Assembly: GCF_016097555.1 (NCBI RefSeq)
Contig: NC_054706.1
Span: forward strand, 27,009,029 to 27,073,028
Source: Gigantopelta aegis
Taxonomy: Eukaryota > Mollusca > Gastropoda > Neomphalida > Peltospiridae
DNA length: 64,000 nucleotides
Reading direction: 5' to 3'
The notes under the pieces were generated by a model. The model saw nothing but the letters and a program-made list of their open reading frames with translations, ran no database searches and had not been told where the DNA came from. Shown here one piece after another: positions 52,294 to 62,464 of the stretch. The position numbers were made by a program, and so were the translations under genes. Positions within the stretch are counted from its first letter, which is position 1; each line of letters opens with the position of its first letter.

Positions 52294-53208
52294 ATGGCTC
52301 CTGTGAACGTGACATCAGATTCTCCGAACGTGAGTCCAGCCGTATTGGGAATGACTGTGACAACATGTGTGATTGCTTTCGTTGTAATCGTCGGTGGAAA
52401 TATTCTGACGCTACTGGCAATATGGCGCACCGAGTCTTTGCGGACACACTCCAACATGTATGTCGTGTCGCTAGCATTCTCAGATTTACTCACAGGAGTC
52501 CAGATACCCATTGATATCTTAATGATCAAGGAAGTGTCCTACTTCCATTATATAAAATATCTATGTTTGTCTCAAATCGTACTGACTTCAAGCACCACTG
52601 GTGTTTCTGTGTTGACAATGACTTTGATAGCCTTGGATAGGTACATTTACATTAAATACCCGTTGAAATACTCAGTGGTCGTTAGCGAAACAAAAATTAA
52701 AATTGTCATTGGATTAGTATGGCTTTTAACATTTCTTCTAAATAGTTATATGTTTTTTGTCAACAACTGGACTTGGAGAGTCGGATGTTTGTTACTGAAA
52801 ACACCTCCTAGTACATTTCGTGGCAGCTACATATTTATCTACGTCATAATCGGATGTGTCCCGTGTATTTTGTTCTACGGAAACATAATCCTCTTGGCCA
52901 GACGTCAACAGAGGGCAATCACTTCCGCAGCTGCGCACAATACGCCACCTGCCACGAGAGCCAGCTGGCGACTGGTGAAGTTGTTTCTGGTTGTTTTCGG
53001 AATTTTCTTCATTTGCTGGATACCAATTTCAGTGACATATATTTTACAAGCATTCGTCCAAGTTCCACTTGTGGCATCATACTATGTGACTCCATTGATG
53101 TTTGTAAATTCAGCCGCAAATTGTTTTGTGTATGGATGGTTTAACAGGGACTTCCGGCGTGCTTACAAAGGGATATTATTAGAGTATTTCTGCAACTGCT
53201 GCAAATGA
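52294..53208 (+). CDS. Class A GPCR, single exon, 304 aa (paralogue 2)
   Basis: Close paralogue of the receptor at 38900-39805, with long identical stretches in helices 1, 2, 6 and 7 and the same C-tail (FCNCCK). GN in helix 1, LAFSD in helix 2 (Asp kept), DRY, Cys in extracellular loop 2 (WTWRVGC), CWIP in helix 6 and NCFVY in helix 7. Differences concentrate at the N-terminus (NVTSDSPNVS, one clear sequon), the first extracellular loop and loop 2, the usual ligand-facing parts, which suggests ligand divergence. Position 3.32 is Thr, so not a typical amine receptor. Intronless; the frame is intact, so both copies appear functional. Confidence 0.92.
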   Translation: MAPVNVTSDSPNVSPAVLGMTVTTCVIAFVVIVGGNILTLLAIWRTESLRTHSNMYVVSLAFSDLLTGVQIPIDILMIKEVSYFHYIKYLCLSQIVLTSSTTGVSVLTMTLIALDRYIYIKYPLKYSVVVSETKIKIVIGLVWLLTFLLNSYMFFVNNWTWRVGCLLLKTPPSTFRGSYIFIYVIIGCVPCILFYGNIILLARRQQRAITSAAAHNTPPATRASWRLVKLFLVVFGIFFICWIPISVTYILQAFVQVPLVASYYVTPLMFVNSAANCFVYGWFNRDFRRAYKGILLEYFCNCCK

Positions 53209-53221
53209 CTTCTGAAATTGT

Positions 53222-53545
53222 ATCTATAAGAATCTCGTACCCAGAAATGTGCGATCACAGTGGTGATCTGGTGATCTATAAGAATCTCGTGCCAAGAAAT
53301 GTGCGATCACAGTGGTGATCTGGTGATCTATAAGAATCTCGTGCCCAGACATGTGCGATCACAGTGGCGATCTATGAGAATCTCGTGCCCAGAAATGTGC
53401 GACCACAGTGATGATTTATAAGAATCTCGTGCCCAGAAATGTGCGACCACAGTGATGATTTATAAGAATCTCGTGCCCAGAAATGTGCGACCACAGTGAT
53501 GATTTATAAGAATCTCGTGCCCAGAAATGTGCGACCACAGTGCCT
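53222..53545 (+). repeat. Minisatellite after GPCR paralogue 2, 7 copies
   Basis: Units with agaatctcgtgcccagaaat and gtgcgatcacagtggtgatc start at spacing 52, 52, 44, 44, 44 and 44 bp. The early units contain the dyad gatcacagtggtgatc; later ones change to gaccacagtgatgat. It begins 14 bp after the stop codon, so it would lie in the 3' UTR. Paralogue 1 has no such array. Confidence 0.93.
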
Positions 53546-53989
53546 CGTGCCTACTTTTGAATACATTAATAATAGTTATAATCATGTAAGACGCTCAGTC
53601 AAGAGAGGTCGGGACGTAATCGCTTGTTGCGCGGATGGTTTGGGATTGAAAAATGTAATATACTTTGATAGCACGCAAATCGAGTATCGTCTAACTAACT
53701 AGTAAGGCTTTTGCCATATGACGTCATACAAGATACACGCTAGCTACATTCTGTCACATTCAAAAAGCGTTTCTAAACTCCAATTCATAAACAAATATAC
53801 AAGTTTTGTATTGTTATCGCAAAACTAAAATTTAGTTGCATTTACTGTACTTAAAACAAATGATTTAAAGAGTATGTTTATTGAAAATCTACTCTGAAAT
53901 ACTCGAGTCGAGTCGGGCTTATGTCACGTGACCTAAGATTTATCTAGTCATCATATCTTGACAATGAATATAATGATTGCGGGATAATA

Positions 53990-54012
53990 TATATATATAT
54001 ATATATATATAT
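53990..54012. repeat. (AT)n microsatellite
   Basis: Short AT dinucleotide run just left of the inverted copy of the palindromic repeat. Confidence 0.85.
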
Positions 54013-54019
54013 GCCTATA

Positions 54020-54420
54020 TGATAATAAACGAGTTACCAGTTATTATCAAATTTATGCCCCGAGTGAAATAATTTTCAGTTGTCACGAGCTTTAGCGAGT
54101 GACAAATGAAAATTATTTCACGAGGGACATACATTTGGTAATAACTGGTACCGAGTTTGTTGTTTTATTTTTTACCTCAGCTGTTTTTACTCTCTAAAAG
54201 CCTTTATTTCCACACGTATGCAGGTACGTGTATAGAAATGATGAAAACCACTTTACGCACTATTCTATGTACATGTATTCAATTGCTATAACTTTGTAAT
54301 TTAATCACATTCACAGAAAATTTTAGAAAACAAAAGTTTTCTTTATTCTATAAAAAATCTATAACGAATTGCATTAAAATCACATTTTGTTATAAATTTA
54401 ACACCCAAAACAGAGAGCCG
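54020..54420. repeat. Inverted partner of the repeat at 49740-50135, with palindrome
   Basis: gataataaacgagttaccag, a palindrome around the gagctttagcgagtgaca loop, then aaaagcctttatttccacac and ataactttgtaatttaatca, matching the reverse complement of 49740-50135 in order. Confidence 0.75.
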
Positions 54421-54624
54421 TAAACGCAAACTCTTTAAACTACACAACGCCATTTTGTGTCTTTGCCAAATCGTGATGACGTCTTATTTAGTATCGACAA
54501 GGTCATTGGTTTGTAAGCGTCAAATCGTCCAATAGTATCGTCGATTAGACCAATGCAGAATATTTCTCACTGAGAAAATATGGAAAATATTTTCCCTGTC
54601 ATGAGTGACCGCCGGGGTAAATAA

Positions 54625-54680
<56 letters not shown>
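54625..54680. repeat. (AT)n microsatellite
   Basis: About 55 bp of AT dinucleotide. Confidence 0.9.
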
Positions 54681-54759
54681 CAATAAATGTTTTTCAATTT
54701 TTCAACATTGGTAGTAGTCTAGAGGCAGAATTCAAAATGTACCTTAGAAAACGATTTCT

Positions 54760-54845
54760 TTGTACCAGAGAGTGACCATCATGGTTATTCCATGTAGGAT
54801 CATGTTCTGCATCCTATCCTAGTGGAGGTCAACTTTAAAAAGTGT

Positions 54846-54876
<31 letters not shown>

Positions 54877-55540
54877 GGGGGGGGGGAAGAGGGGTCACCA
54901 GAGGTCATTAAAGGTCAAGGAAGTTCAAATTTAAGCACAAATTTAATTTTAATTTTCTTCATGAATATTATCTTCATAGACCTACCTTTTATGTAGGGTT
55001 ACTTTTAAACACAAATACCACACTGAATTAGCCAAACATTTATTCAACATAAAATTTCAACTTCAACGTTAATTTTCTCAGTTTGACTGATTTTTGAAAT
55101 AAAACAAGTGGTTTCAAATACACAATGTAGGATATCGTTTTACCAGATAGGGAGTCAAAGTGACCACTGTGGTTATTCCGTGTACAATGATGTCCTGCAT
55201 CATATTCATGTGGATGTCAGCTTTGAAAAGTGTGTGGGGGCCACCGATAGGTCATTAAAGGTCAAAGGAACAAGAAAACATTAAATTTAAATTTTCTTAT
55301 AAATATTATCGGGATTGCTTATAAACTCAAATAACAAATTGACTTAGCCAAACTGTTGTTTTATAATTTCGATTTGTATAGTATTCAATAAAAATAATCG
55401 TACCTTTAACGTCACTTTTATCAGTTCATTGATTTTCAACTAAAAAAGGGTGTTTCAAATAGAATGTCGTTCTACAAGAGAGAGAATCAAAGCAACCACA
55501 ATGGTTATTTCATATTCCAGGACAGGTATCTTTCATAAAC
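54760..55540 (+). repeat. Diverged tandem repeat, units of about 330-380 bp
   Basis: Three unit starts are visible: gagagtgaccatcatggtta (about 54763), gtgaccactgtggttattcc (about 55157) and gcaaccacaatggttatttc (about 55493). Two units contain gtgtggg followed by a g-rich stretch and aggtcattaaaggtcaa, then aattttctt and gaatatta-type blocks. In the first unit this site has expanded to (GT)n plus about 26 G. Confidence 0.7.
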
Positions 55541-55575
55541 CATACTTCAGTTAATATTTTGTATGAACTTTCTCA

Positions 55576-55722
55576 CAGACAGGACAACACGTTACAACCT
55601 TTGGTATAATAATTGTGAGACATTGTGTGAAATGGGAAAATAGAAAGATCCACCACCGTAGATCGATCCTCCAACCCATCGCATGTCAAGCAAATGTTTA
55701 CAACTGAGCTACAAAACCCGAA
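55576..55722 (-). mobile_element. Old diverged SINE, head A type
   Basis: Reverse-strand blocks gacaggacaacacgttacaa, tagatcgatcctccaaccca and caactgagctacaaaaccc match the body and head order of the other SINEs, at high divergence. Confidence 0.5.
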
Positions 55723-55825
55723 GTAATTGTCATAAACTGCTGGCGTTCAAAATGTTACCAATAAATACTACAAAATGTATCGACAGAGTCGACCTTTATT
55801 GTAGCATTTTAAATTGTTACTAATG

Positions 55826-56065
55826 GTTTCTCGCTCCAGCCAGTGTACCGCAACTGGTACATCAAAGGCCGTGGTATGTGCTATCCTGTCTGTGGGATGG
55901 TGCATATAAAAGATCCCTTGCTGCTAATAGAAAAGAGTAGCCCATGAAGTGGCGACAGCGGGTTTCCTCTCTCAATATCTGTGTGGTCCTAAACCATATG
56001 TCTGACGCCATATAACCGTAAATAAAATGTGTTGAGTGCGTCGTTAAAATATTTCCTTCTTCCTT
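55826..56065 (+). mobile_element. SINE, tail 2, head missing
   Basis: From tttctcgctccagccagtgt to gcgtcgttaaaatatttcct; well preserved. Confidence 0.9.
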
Positions 56066-56187
56066 CGCATTACACTAATGGATGACATTGCAACCGCTAG
56101 TGTCCATTGTTACACTACTGGTCAGGTTACCACTAGCGGGCGCTATGTACAGTGCTCTACCACTGCGCTACACTCCCGCTGTTCTGG

Positions 56188-56372
56188 AATGAATGAATGA
56201 ATGTTTAACGACACCCCAGCACGAAATACATCGGCTATTGGGTGTCAAACTATGGTAATGCAAACAAATAAGGTGATGATCAACATCAATATAAAAATTC
56301 AAGATTTAAATAAAAACACAGTGTAGAGAACTGTGAAAAAATACAAATATCACAGACAGATACTGACTTTTA
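56188..56372 (-). mobile_element. SINE-like element, third family (reverse)
   Basis: gaatgaatgaatgtttaacg, accccagcacgaaatacatc, gtgatgatcaacatcaatat; near full match to 51184-51355. Confidence 0.75.
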
Positions 56373-58149
56373 TTCAAAATTTTAATTGTATCCCGAAGAA
56401 AACAAGGGGATTTGTGCTGTACTGACCATTATCAAAGAGAATGTTACACCCCTGCACCACGGTGAGGTTACAGCACGCGAAGGGGACCTCTCCTATAAAC
56501 GCTGACGTTACTTAACAGCATTGTTTATTGACAGAGTGAGAACAAACGCGGAAAATAAGCCTGTCTTTATTTGTTGTTGTTTTCTGACACCTCCTATGTT
56601 AGATGACTGATGGGGCATACTGGCATCAGGAGACTAACAAACGTATCAACTATTTCTTTCAGAATATTCCAATACAGCAATATTTCACGACAGTAGAAGA
56701 TAAAGAACGACTACGGGGTTATCGAACTGAGGGATCGGTTCTTTTTAATTCTGTACGGCGAGAGCAGTCCGGTATGGATTATGGACTCGATGAAGTACGT
56801 ACATATCAATAAACTCGGCAGGAAGAATTACTACTCATCGAAGCGTAACCCCATTTACATCAAATCGGTCGAATTTGAAATTGTAAGTGACAATCTTAGT
56901 TGACCTGAAACATGCTATTGCGTATAATGCATATATACAAAAGTCATCCATCTTAATCACAAACATTAAATGGCGTCTGCAATTTTCCATAAATAAATTG
57001 ATAAATAAATATACGATTAAATGAACTGAAAGAATAGGAGATATTTTCTTAGTCAAATCATTGTCTTTTTAATGTATTTATGAACATGCTCACATATTTG
57101 TGTATCTCTCGACTGTTTAATATCAATTACAAATTAATTGCTTTAAAACTGTTTAGATATGTGAAAAGAATTTGTCCTTGCTGGTAATAAAATTGAAATA
57201 ACGAGGAGTGTTTTCAAAAGTTATGTCCACAATTACACGAGGGATGCATATATAGGTCTGTATTTAAAATACTACAGGCATGTCTTAATCTGGTATGTAA
57301 AACTGGGTTTTTTTAATTTCCGCTCGAGTGGAATGAGAGTATTTTGTACTGGTGAACCGGAACTGATGAAATTCGTTCACAATTTCGTATTTCCACTTTT
57401 AGACTATTCCAAAGATCAATTGTTGAATGTATAAATGATTTTTTAAAGTTTTTTTAAAAATTTATTGTCCCCAGAAACAAGAGCAATGTCACGGTTAGAG
57501 GCCTCGAATCATTACTGTACAATTGTATGCTGTATACATTTTTCATTTTTTTACAGAAATTTGTTTGTACTGTATGTAATATAAAAATAAAAGACTTCTT
57601 TGAAAATACATAGCTAAATCAAATTCGAACACACCCCACCGAATTTTTAAAAATAAAATAAAATTAACAAATAAATAAATAAATAAATAATAAATAATAA
57701 TAATAAAAAATTAATTAATTAATTAATAAATAAAACAAATAAATTAATTAATTAAATTTACAAAAAAAAGATGATAATATATAAATAAATAAAATTAAAA
57801 AACAAAAAAACAAACAACATCATTCTATGGATCAGAGAAAAGAGGAAGAATAAAAAAAGAAAGTGAAGACAAGAAAGAAAAAGAGATGAAGGGGAAGGGC
57901 GAGTTTGTATTCTCCCACTCTGCAGTATGAGCATAAATATAATCATCCACTTTTTCATGATATAAGATTTGTTTTCCTTTATTTTCTATTTAAAAAGTCC
58001 AATTTTCGGTGAATTCTTTATAATCACAGTTTTTAAAAATAATGTATTTTTCTATTGCAAATTGTTGTAGAGTATTTTTAATTGCTTATATATTTAAATT
58101 CTGGTTTTTGGTTCTCATTCTGTATATATAATATTTTATGTTAATTGTA
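56373..58149. other. Intergenic, AT-rich, no gene supported
   Basis: Contains a low-complexity aaat/taaa tract (about 57650-57800). A 69-codon frame at 56603-56812 has varied composition but no known domain and no paired splice evidence. Confidence 0.45.
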
Positions 58150-58767
58150 AGCTAGTTTACAAATCTGCTTTTTTCACTGTCTATCATATCAAATATTATT
58201 ATTTTCTTTTTTAACTGAAGATTTACACCAGTTTCTACCAAAATCCATTTTTCTACTTCTTCTACAGTCGTAAAAAAGATGTAATGTTTCAGGTACTAAA
58301 TTGCAAAAACTGCATGAATTTGATTGTATATAATGTATTTTGTATAAAAGAGTATTGGTGGCTAGAATTCGTTGTATTAATCTATATTGGAACCACATTA
58401 GTGTTGAATCTTTTAGACATTTCAATGGTAAAACATTATTTTTTTTCCATTCTTGCGGTTCTGCAATAAACCATTCATTTTCATATTTTATTTGAGATTT
58501 TGGCGTTATAGGTTTGTAATTTATTAGCCTGTATTATATTGTATTGTATTATATGCGCTTTTTAGAAGTTTTAATTTTAATGGAAAAATTGGGTTATTCT
58601 CCATTTTAAAACTCTCACTTTTTAAATCGTGTAAATTGTATATGTGACATTTAATTGCCTTTATTATTGCAGCATATTCTAGGAAATTGGTTTTTACTTT
58701 ATGTAATTTTTGAAAACTTTTATGTTATGAAATTCCCTTGTTCATAACATAGATCATTTAGAAAATA
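58150..58767 (-). mobile_element. L1/Tx1-like LINE, 3' part
   Basis: Read on the minus strand from 58767, fragments include FLNDLCYEQGNF (cut by stops), then KDSTLMWFQYRLIQRILATN and CSFCNLVPETLHLFYDC, a C-terminal zinc-knuckle (zf-RVT) with the CxxC...H...C pattern. These are the C-terminal parts of an L1/Tx1-type ORF2. It continues the LINE broken by the Tc1-like element at 58770-60310. Confidence 0.8.
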
Positions 58768-58769
58768 TA

Positions 58770-60310
58770 CTGAACAAAAAAAGAAACTTCCGATTTGTAC
58801 ATATAGTATTTGTTGTGTTAAAGAATTCATTGTGTAATGAAATTATATAGGTAGTATTAGCCTTGAGCTGTATTATCAGGATTCATGAATTTTATCGATT
58901 ATTTTTGCACTGTTAATCGTCGACAACGTGAAATTCAATTTGCACGTACATGCATGGTTCGACATGTCCCGTGTAGTATTCGGTCAATTTGTTTTACTTG
59001 TCTTACTGACATTGTTGTCAAGTGAACGAAAATGTTTCAAAATTTGTAAAAAAAAATAACGTTTTTTACATTGTAGCATTTTTAGTATGCCAAGAATACC
59101 CAATAATTTACGCGAACGGGCGATTGGCATGCTTGATGCTGGCATGTCGACAGAAGACGTTGTAAGGCATGTTGGGAGTTCTAGTCGAGCGATACGAAAT
59201 CTTCGCGTACGATTTCGAACGACAGGAAGCACCAACGACTTGCCACGTCGTGGACGTCCGCGTGTTACAACGCGTGGTCAAGACCGCTATATTATGAACA
59301 CGCATTTGCGCAATCAATTCCAAACTGCCACTGCTACTGCTGCTAACACACCTGGGCTTCATAATAACCGAATCAGTGGGCAAAGTGTTCGTATTCGTCT
59401 GCGGGAGAACGGTTTACATGCACGACGTCCTTACGTCGGATGCGTTTTAACGCAACGTCATTGTCTAAATCGTCTTAATTGGGCACGTGTACACACTCGT
59501 TGGATACGGCGACGCTGGAATACCGTTCTTTTTTCGGATGAATCCAAATTTTCTTTACAACGTGGTGATGGCAGGGTGCGCGTCTACCGTAGGAGAAATG
59601 AACGCTATGCTGACTGTTGTGTTCTTGAACGAGATCGTTTCGGGGGTGGGGATTGTGTCATTGTCTGGGCAGCCATTGCCCATGGTTTTCGTTCACCACT
59701 AGTCGTCACTGATGGCAATTTAAATGCTCAACGTTACCGCGATGACATTCTCGCTCATCACGTCATTCCTCTGTTCCATAACAACGCCAACATCTCGATT
59801 TTTCAGCATGGTAATGCCACCTCTCATACAACTAGAGACACTGTAAATTTTCTTAGGACAAATAACATTGATTTCATTGATGACTGGCCCGCTAAAAGTC
59901 CTGATCTCAACCCCATCGAGCATGTCTGGGATAGTCTGGACAGACGATTGAGGCGTCATCCCAACCCACCCACTAACGTCAATGAACTTCGTCAAGCGCT
60001 CATTCAGGAATGGAACAATATTCCACAGGCAGAAATCAACACTTTAGTCAATTCTATGCGCCTGTGATGCACTGCAGTGGTCAATTCAAGAGGTGGTCAT
60101 ACCCGTTATTAAGTGGGTGTGGGTTTTTTTAACCTCTACCACACTTGGTCAAAATTTCTCCCAGTTTTTGTTAACCTATGGCCATGATTTTTGCACCAAA
60201 CGATGCATCATGGAACACTCTTTAAACGCATATATAACAATTATTCCCCCGGTTTGTTTTCATTAAGTTATGTTCAAGCAAAGTTAGCGGACATTTCTTA
60301 TTTTGTTCAG
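58770..60310 (+). mobile_element. Tc1-like transposon nested in a LINE (1.54 kb)
   Basis: Termini ctgaacaaaaaaagaaactt and gacatttcttattttgttcag-type right end (last 17 bases tcttattttgttcag at 60296-60310), flanked by TA at 58768-58769 and 60311-60312. The coding frame is full length. It splits a LINE reading frame at GIY, proving it inserted after the LINE. Confidence 0.9.
59087..60067 (+). CDS. Tc1-like transposase, 326 aa, second catalytic Asp replaced
   Basis: Open, full-length frame. N-terminal helix-turn-helix (LRERAIGMLDAGMSTEDVVR), GRPRVT hook, then the DDE domain: FSDESKF (first Asp), FQHGNATSHTTRDT where FQHDNA is usual, and DLNPIEHVWD (Glu). The second Asp is Gly (codon ggt, 59810-59812, residue 242), so strand transfer chemistry should be lost although no stop or frameshift is present. 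By my count 35 residues separate this position from the Glu (one more than the Tc1 34), a spacing known from DD35E relatives. It may still bind its termini. Not related closely to the 29820/41308 pair. Confidence 0.88.
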   Translation: MPRIPNNLRERAIGMLDAGMSTEDVVRHVGSSSRAIRNLRVRFRTTGSTNDLPRRGRPRVTTRGQDRYIMNTHLRNQFQTATATAANTPGLHNNRISGQSVRIRLRENGLHARRPYVGCVLTQRHCLNRLNWARVHTRWIRRRWNTVLFSDESKFSLQRGDGRVRVYRRRNERYADCCVLERDRFGGGDCVIVWAAIAHGFRSPLVVTDGNLNAQRYRDDILAHHVIPLFHNNANISIFQHGNATSHTTRDTVNFLRTNNIDFIDDWPAKSPDLNPIEHVWDSLDRRLRRHPNPPTNVNELRQALIQEWNNIPQAEINTLVNSMRL

Positions 60311-60311
60311 T

Positions 60312-61385
60312 ATATATTCCTTTTTCTACATACTTATTGTATACAAAAGGTTTGTGATCGATGAGTATCTTGCTGTTGTACCATATATTAACTCCTAATA
60401 TGTCCTCAGTGCATTGGGGGATTTGTTTTACTTGAATTTCTTCATAGCTAAGTAAAACATCTTTCCAAAAGATATTTGAAATTTTCAGTTTTTTACGTTT
60501 AATAAAATTATTACCATATATTATAAGTTCCTTAATAGAAATACCCGTTGAGACTTGGAATATTGTACTCCATTTTGTATCGTCTGTAATAACTCTTCTT
60601 ACCCATGTTGATTTTAGAGCTATTATGAAATGTTTTATGTTTATCATTTTAATCCCTCCATCTTGATAGTCCTGAGTAATCAAATCTCGTTTCAATTTGT
60701 CGGGCTTATTTTGCCAAATGAATTTTAAAAATATTGTATTAAAGTGGTTTTTTATTACCATTTCATTTGGGTTAGGTAAGGAAATAAAAAGATGGGTTAA
60801 TTTTGGAATAATCATAGTTTTCAGAACTGTAATTCTTCCCAGGGCTGTTAATTTCTAATCGACCACATTTTAATGTATTTTTAATATCCTGTAATTTATT
60901 TGTATAATTTAAATCAACAATCTGTTCTAAGTTAACTGAGAAGTTTATACCTAATAAATTGAATTCTGTTGTACCCCATTCTAATTTCCATCTTGTGTGA
61001 TGAAAAACGTCTTTTGAATATTTTTTGCTCCCTATCCACAAATTACTTTTGTCTTAGCATAATTTAATTTAGTAATAATAATAATGTAGTGTAGACATTG
61101 TGCTGTCTAGATACTCGGGAGATCAATCGAGAATGAAACTTGTATCATCTGCATATTGGGATATCAAATATTCTTCACCTTCTATAGTAATTCCTTTTAT
61201 ATTCTTAGAATTTCGAACTAAAATTGCAAGAATTTCTGCACAGATAATAAATATGTATGACGACAAGGGATCACCTTGTCTACAGCCTCTTTCCAGTTGG
61301 AACGATTCGGACAAAAATCCATTCTGCAACACTTGTAACTTAAAACAGACATATTGCCAATGATGCAAACTTAATTTCTTACAGT
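60312..61385 (-). mobile_element. L1/Tx1-like LINE, reverse transcriptase part
   Basis: Minus-strand fragments in order: FQLERGCRQGDPLSSYIFII and SQYADDTSFILD (reverse transcriptase fingers/palm with catalytic YADD), then WIGSKKYSKDVFHHTRWKLE and FNLLGINFSV (thumb/connector), then IIPKLTHLFISLPNPN, FLKFIWQNKPDKLKRD and YQDGGIKMINIKHFIIALKS. These phrases are typical of L1/Tx1-type ORF2. Frameshifts separate the pieces, and the element is 5' truncated near 61385; endonuclease and N-terminal RT are absent. Confidence 0.85.
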
Positions 61386-62280
61386 AATATTGTAGTCATG
61401 TCCTATCTCCCATTAGATGAACAGACATTTACTGTGCGTGACCTACCCCAGATGTCACTGACCTATTAGGCCCACTACTTATTCTGACACGCTAATTTGT
61501 GTTCTTTGTGAAAAAATACCGCACAAAATTATCGCATGTGATAGTGTTCATTGAATCATGGCTTGCACGAGTGACACCTCGATGTCATCACGGTTTTCTT
61601 TGTCACACAATGTTTTGTCTTTTTCTGGTATTTGTTTCTTTTACGGAGGCATTCGTCAGTCCTAGTAGAACCACACACTGTTCACCGAATGTCCACAACA
61701 ATAACTTACTCAAACTACACATACTATCGCCATAAACAGACCAAATTGTCGGAGCTCACAAAAACACAACATGCAGCGGCGGCCATCTTTCGTTTTGTCA
61801 TTAACGCTTAACTACATGTGTATACTAGTCTTAACGCTACACATTAAACCGAACGACCATTTCGGGAACCAATCAAAATAGTTTACAAACCTGTATGCGA
61901 AAACGTGGGTGCAATATTATCTCATTTGTGCCAATACAAGCACACGTACGTGTATTGTGTATGCCCACAAAAAGACTGTCGGGCACAATAATTATAGGTC
62001 TTAAGGTGTGATAGTCGAGACGGTCCACTTTTCACGGACTGATTCTGTAAACGTTCTGTTGCAAAATCAGATACCAGTTTTATTCCTCATTAGACACACC
62101 CCGAATTGCCAATCAGATTTTGTGATTTATTTACCGACTTGCACTAAATGCAGCATGCAATATGTGTGTTAGACATACGCCCCCTTTCGCACGCGTCTTT
62201 CAGGTCACCGTCCAGTACTGTGATCAGTGATGTACATGTCCTTAAAGCAAAGCATACATATGGTGTAAATAGCCATGTAA
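61386..62280. other. Spacer upstream of the second LINE
   Basis: No gene recognised. May include the LINE 5' UTR, but no boundary can be placed. Confidence 0.4.
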
Positions 62281-62352
62281 GTCCCCCCACACCCCCCCCC
62301 CCACCCCCCCCACCACCCAAACCCCCCCCAACCCCCCCCCCCCCCCCCCCCC
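62281..62352 (+). repeat. Poly-C-rich tract
   Basis: Long C runs with A interruptions; translates as Pro-rich noise. Confidence 0.9.
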
Positions 62353-62464
62353 GTTTTGCTATTGAACCTACCAGTGATACCCATGCACCTAACCTTAGTT
62401 ATTTTGTCAACAGCCAGGCTTCATCTTACACTGTATATAATTACCAAACCACCGATAACATAAA

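Noticed and set aside
53225-53545. CRISPR-like regular repeat
   Set aside because: The units are contiguous with no unique spacers, in a eukaryotic 3' UTR; it is a minisatellite.
56603-56812. 69-codon frame with varied composition
   Set aside because: Preceded by an acceptor-like ttag but no partner exon, domain or homologous copy could be found by eye.
62148-62430. Pro-rich N-terminal extension of the LINE endonuclease frame
   Set aside because: Comes from the poly-C tract; homology to the endonuclease starts only near 62480.
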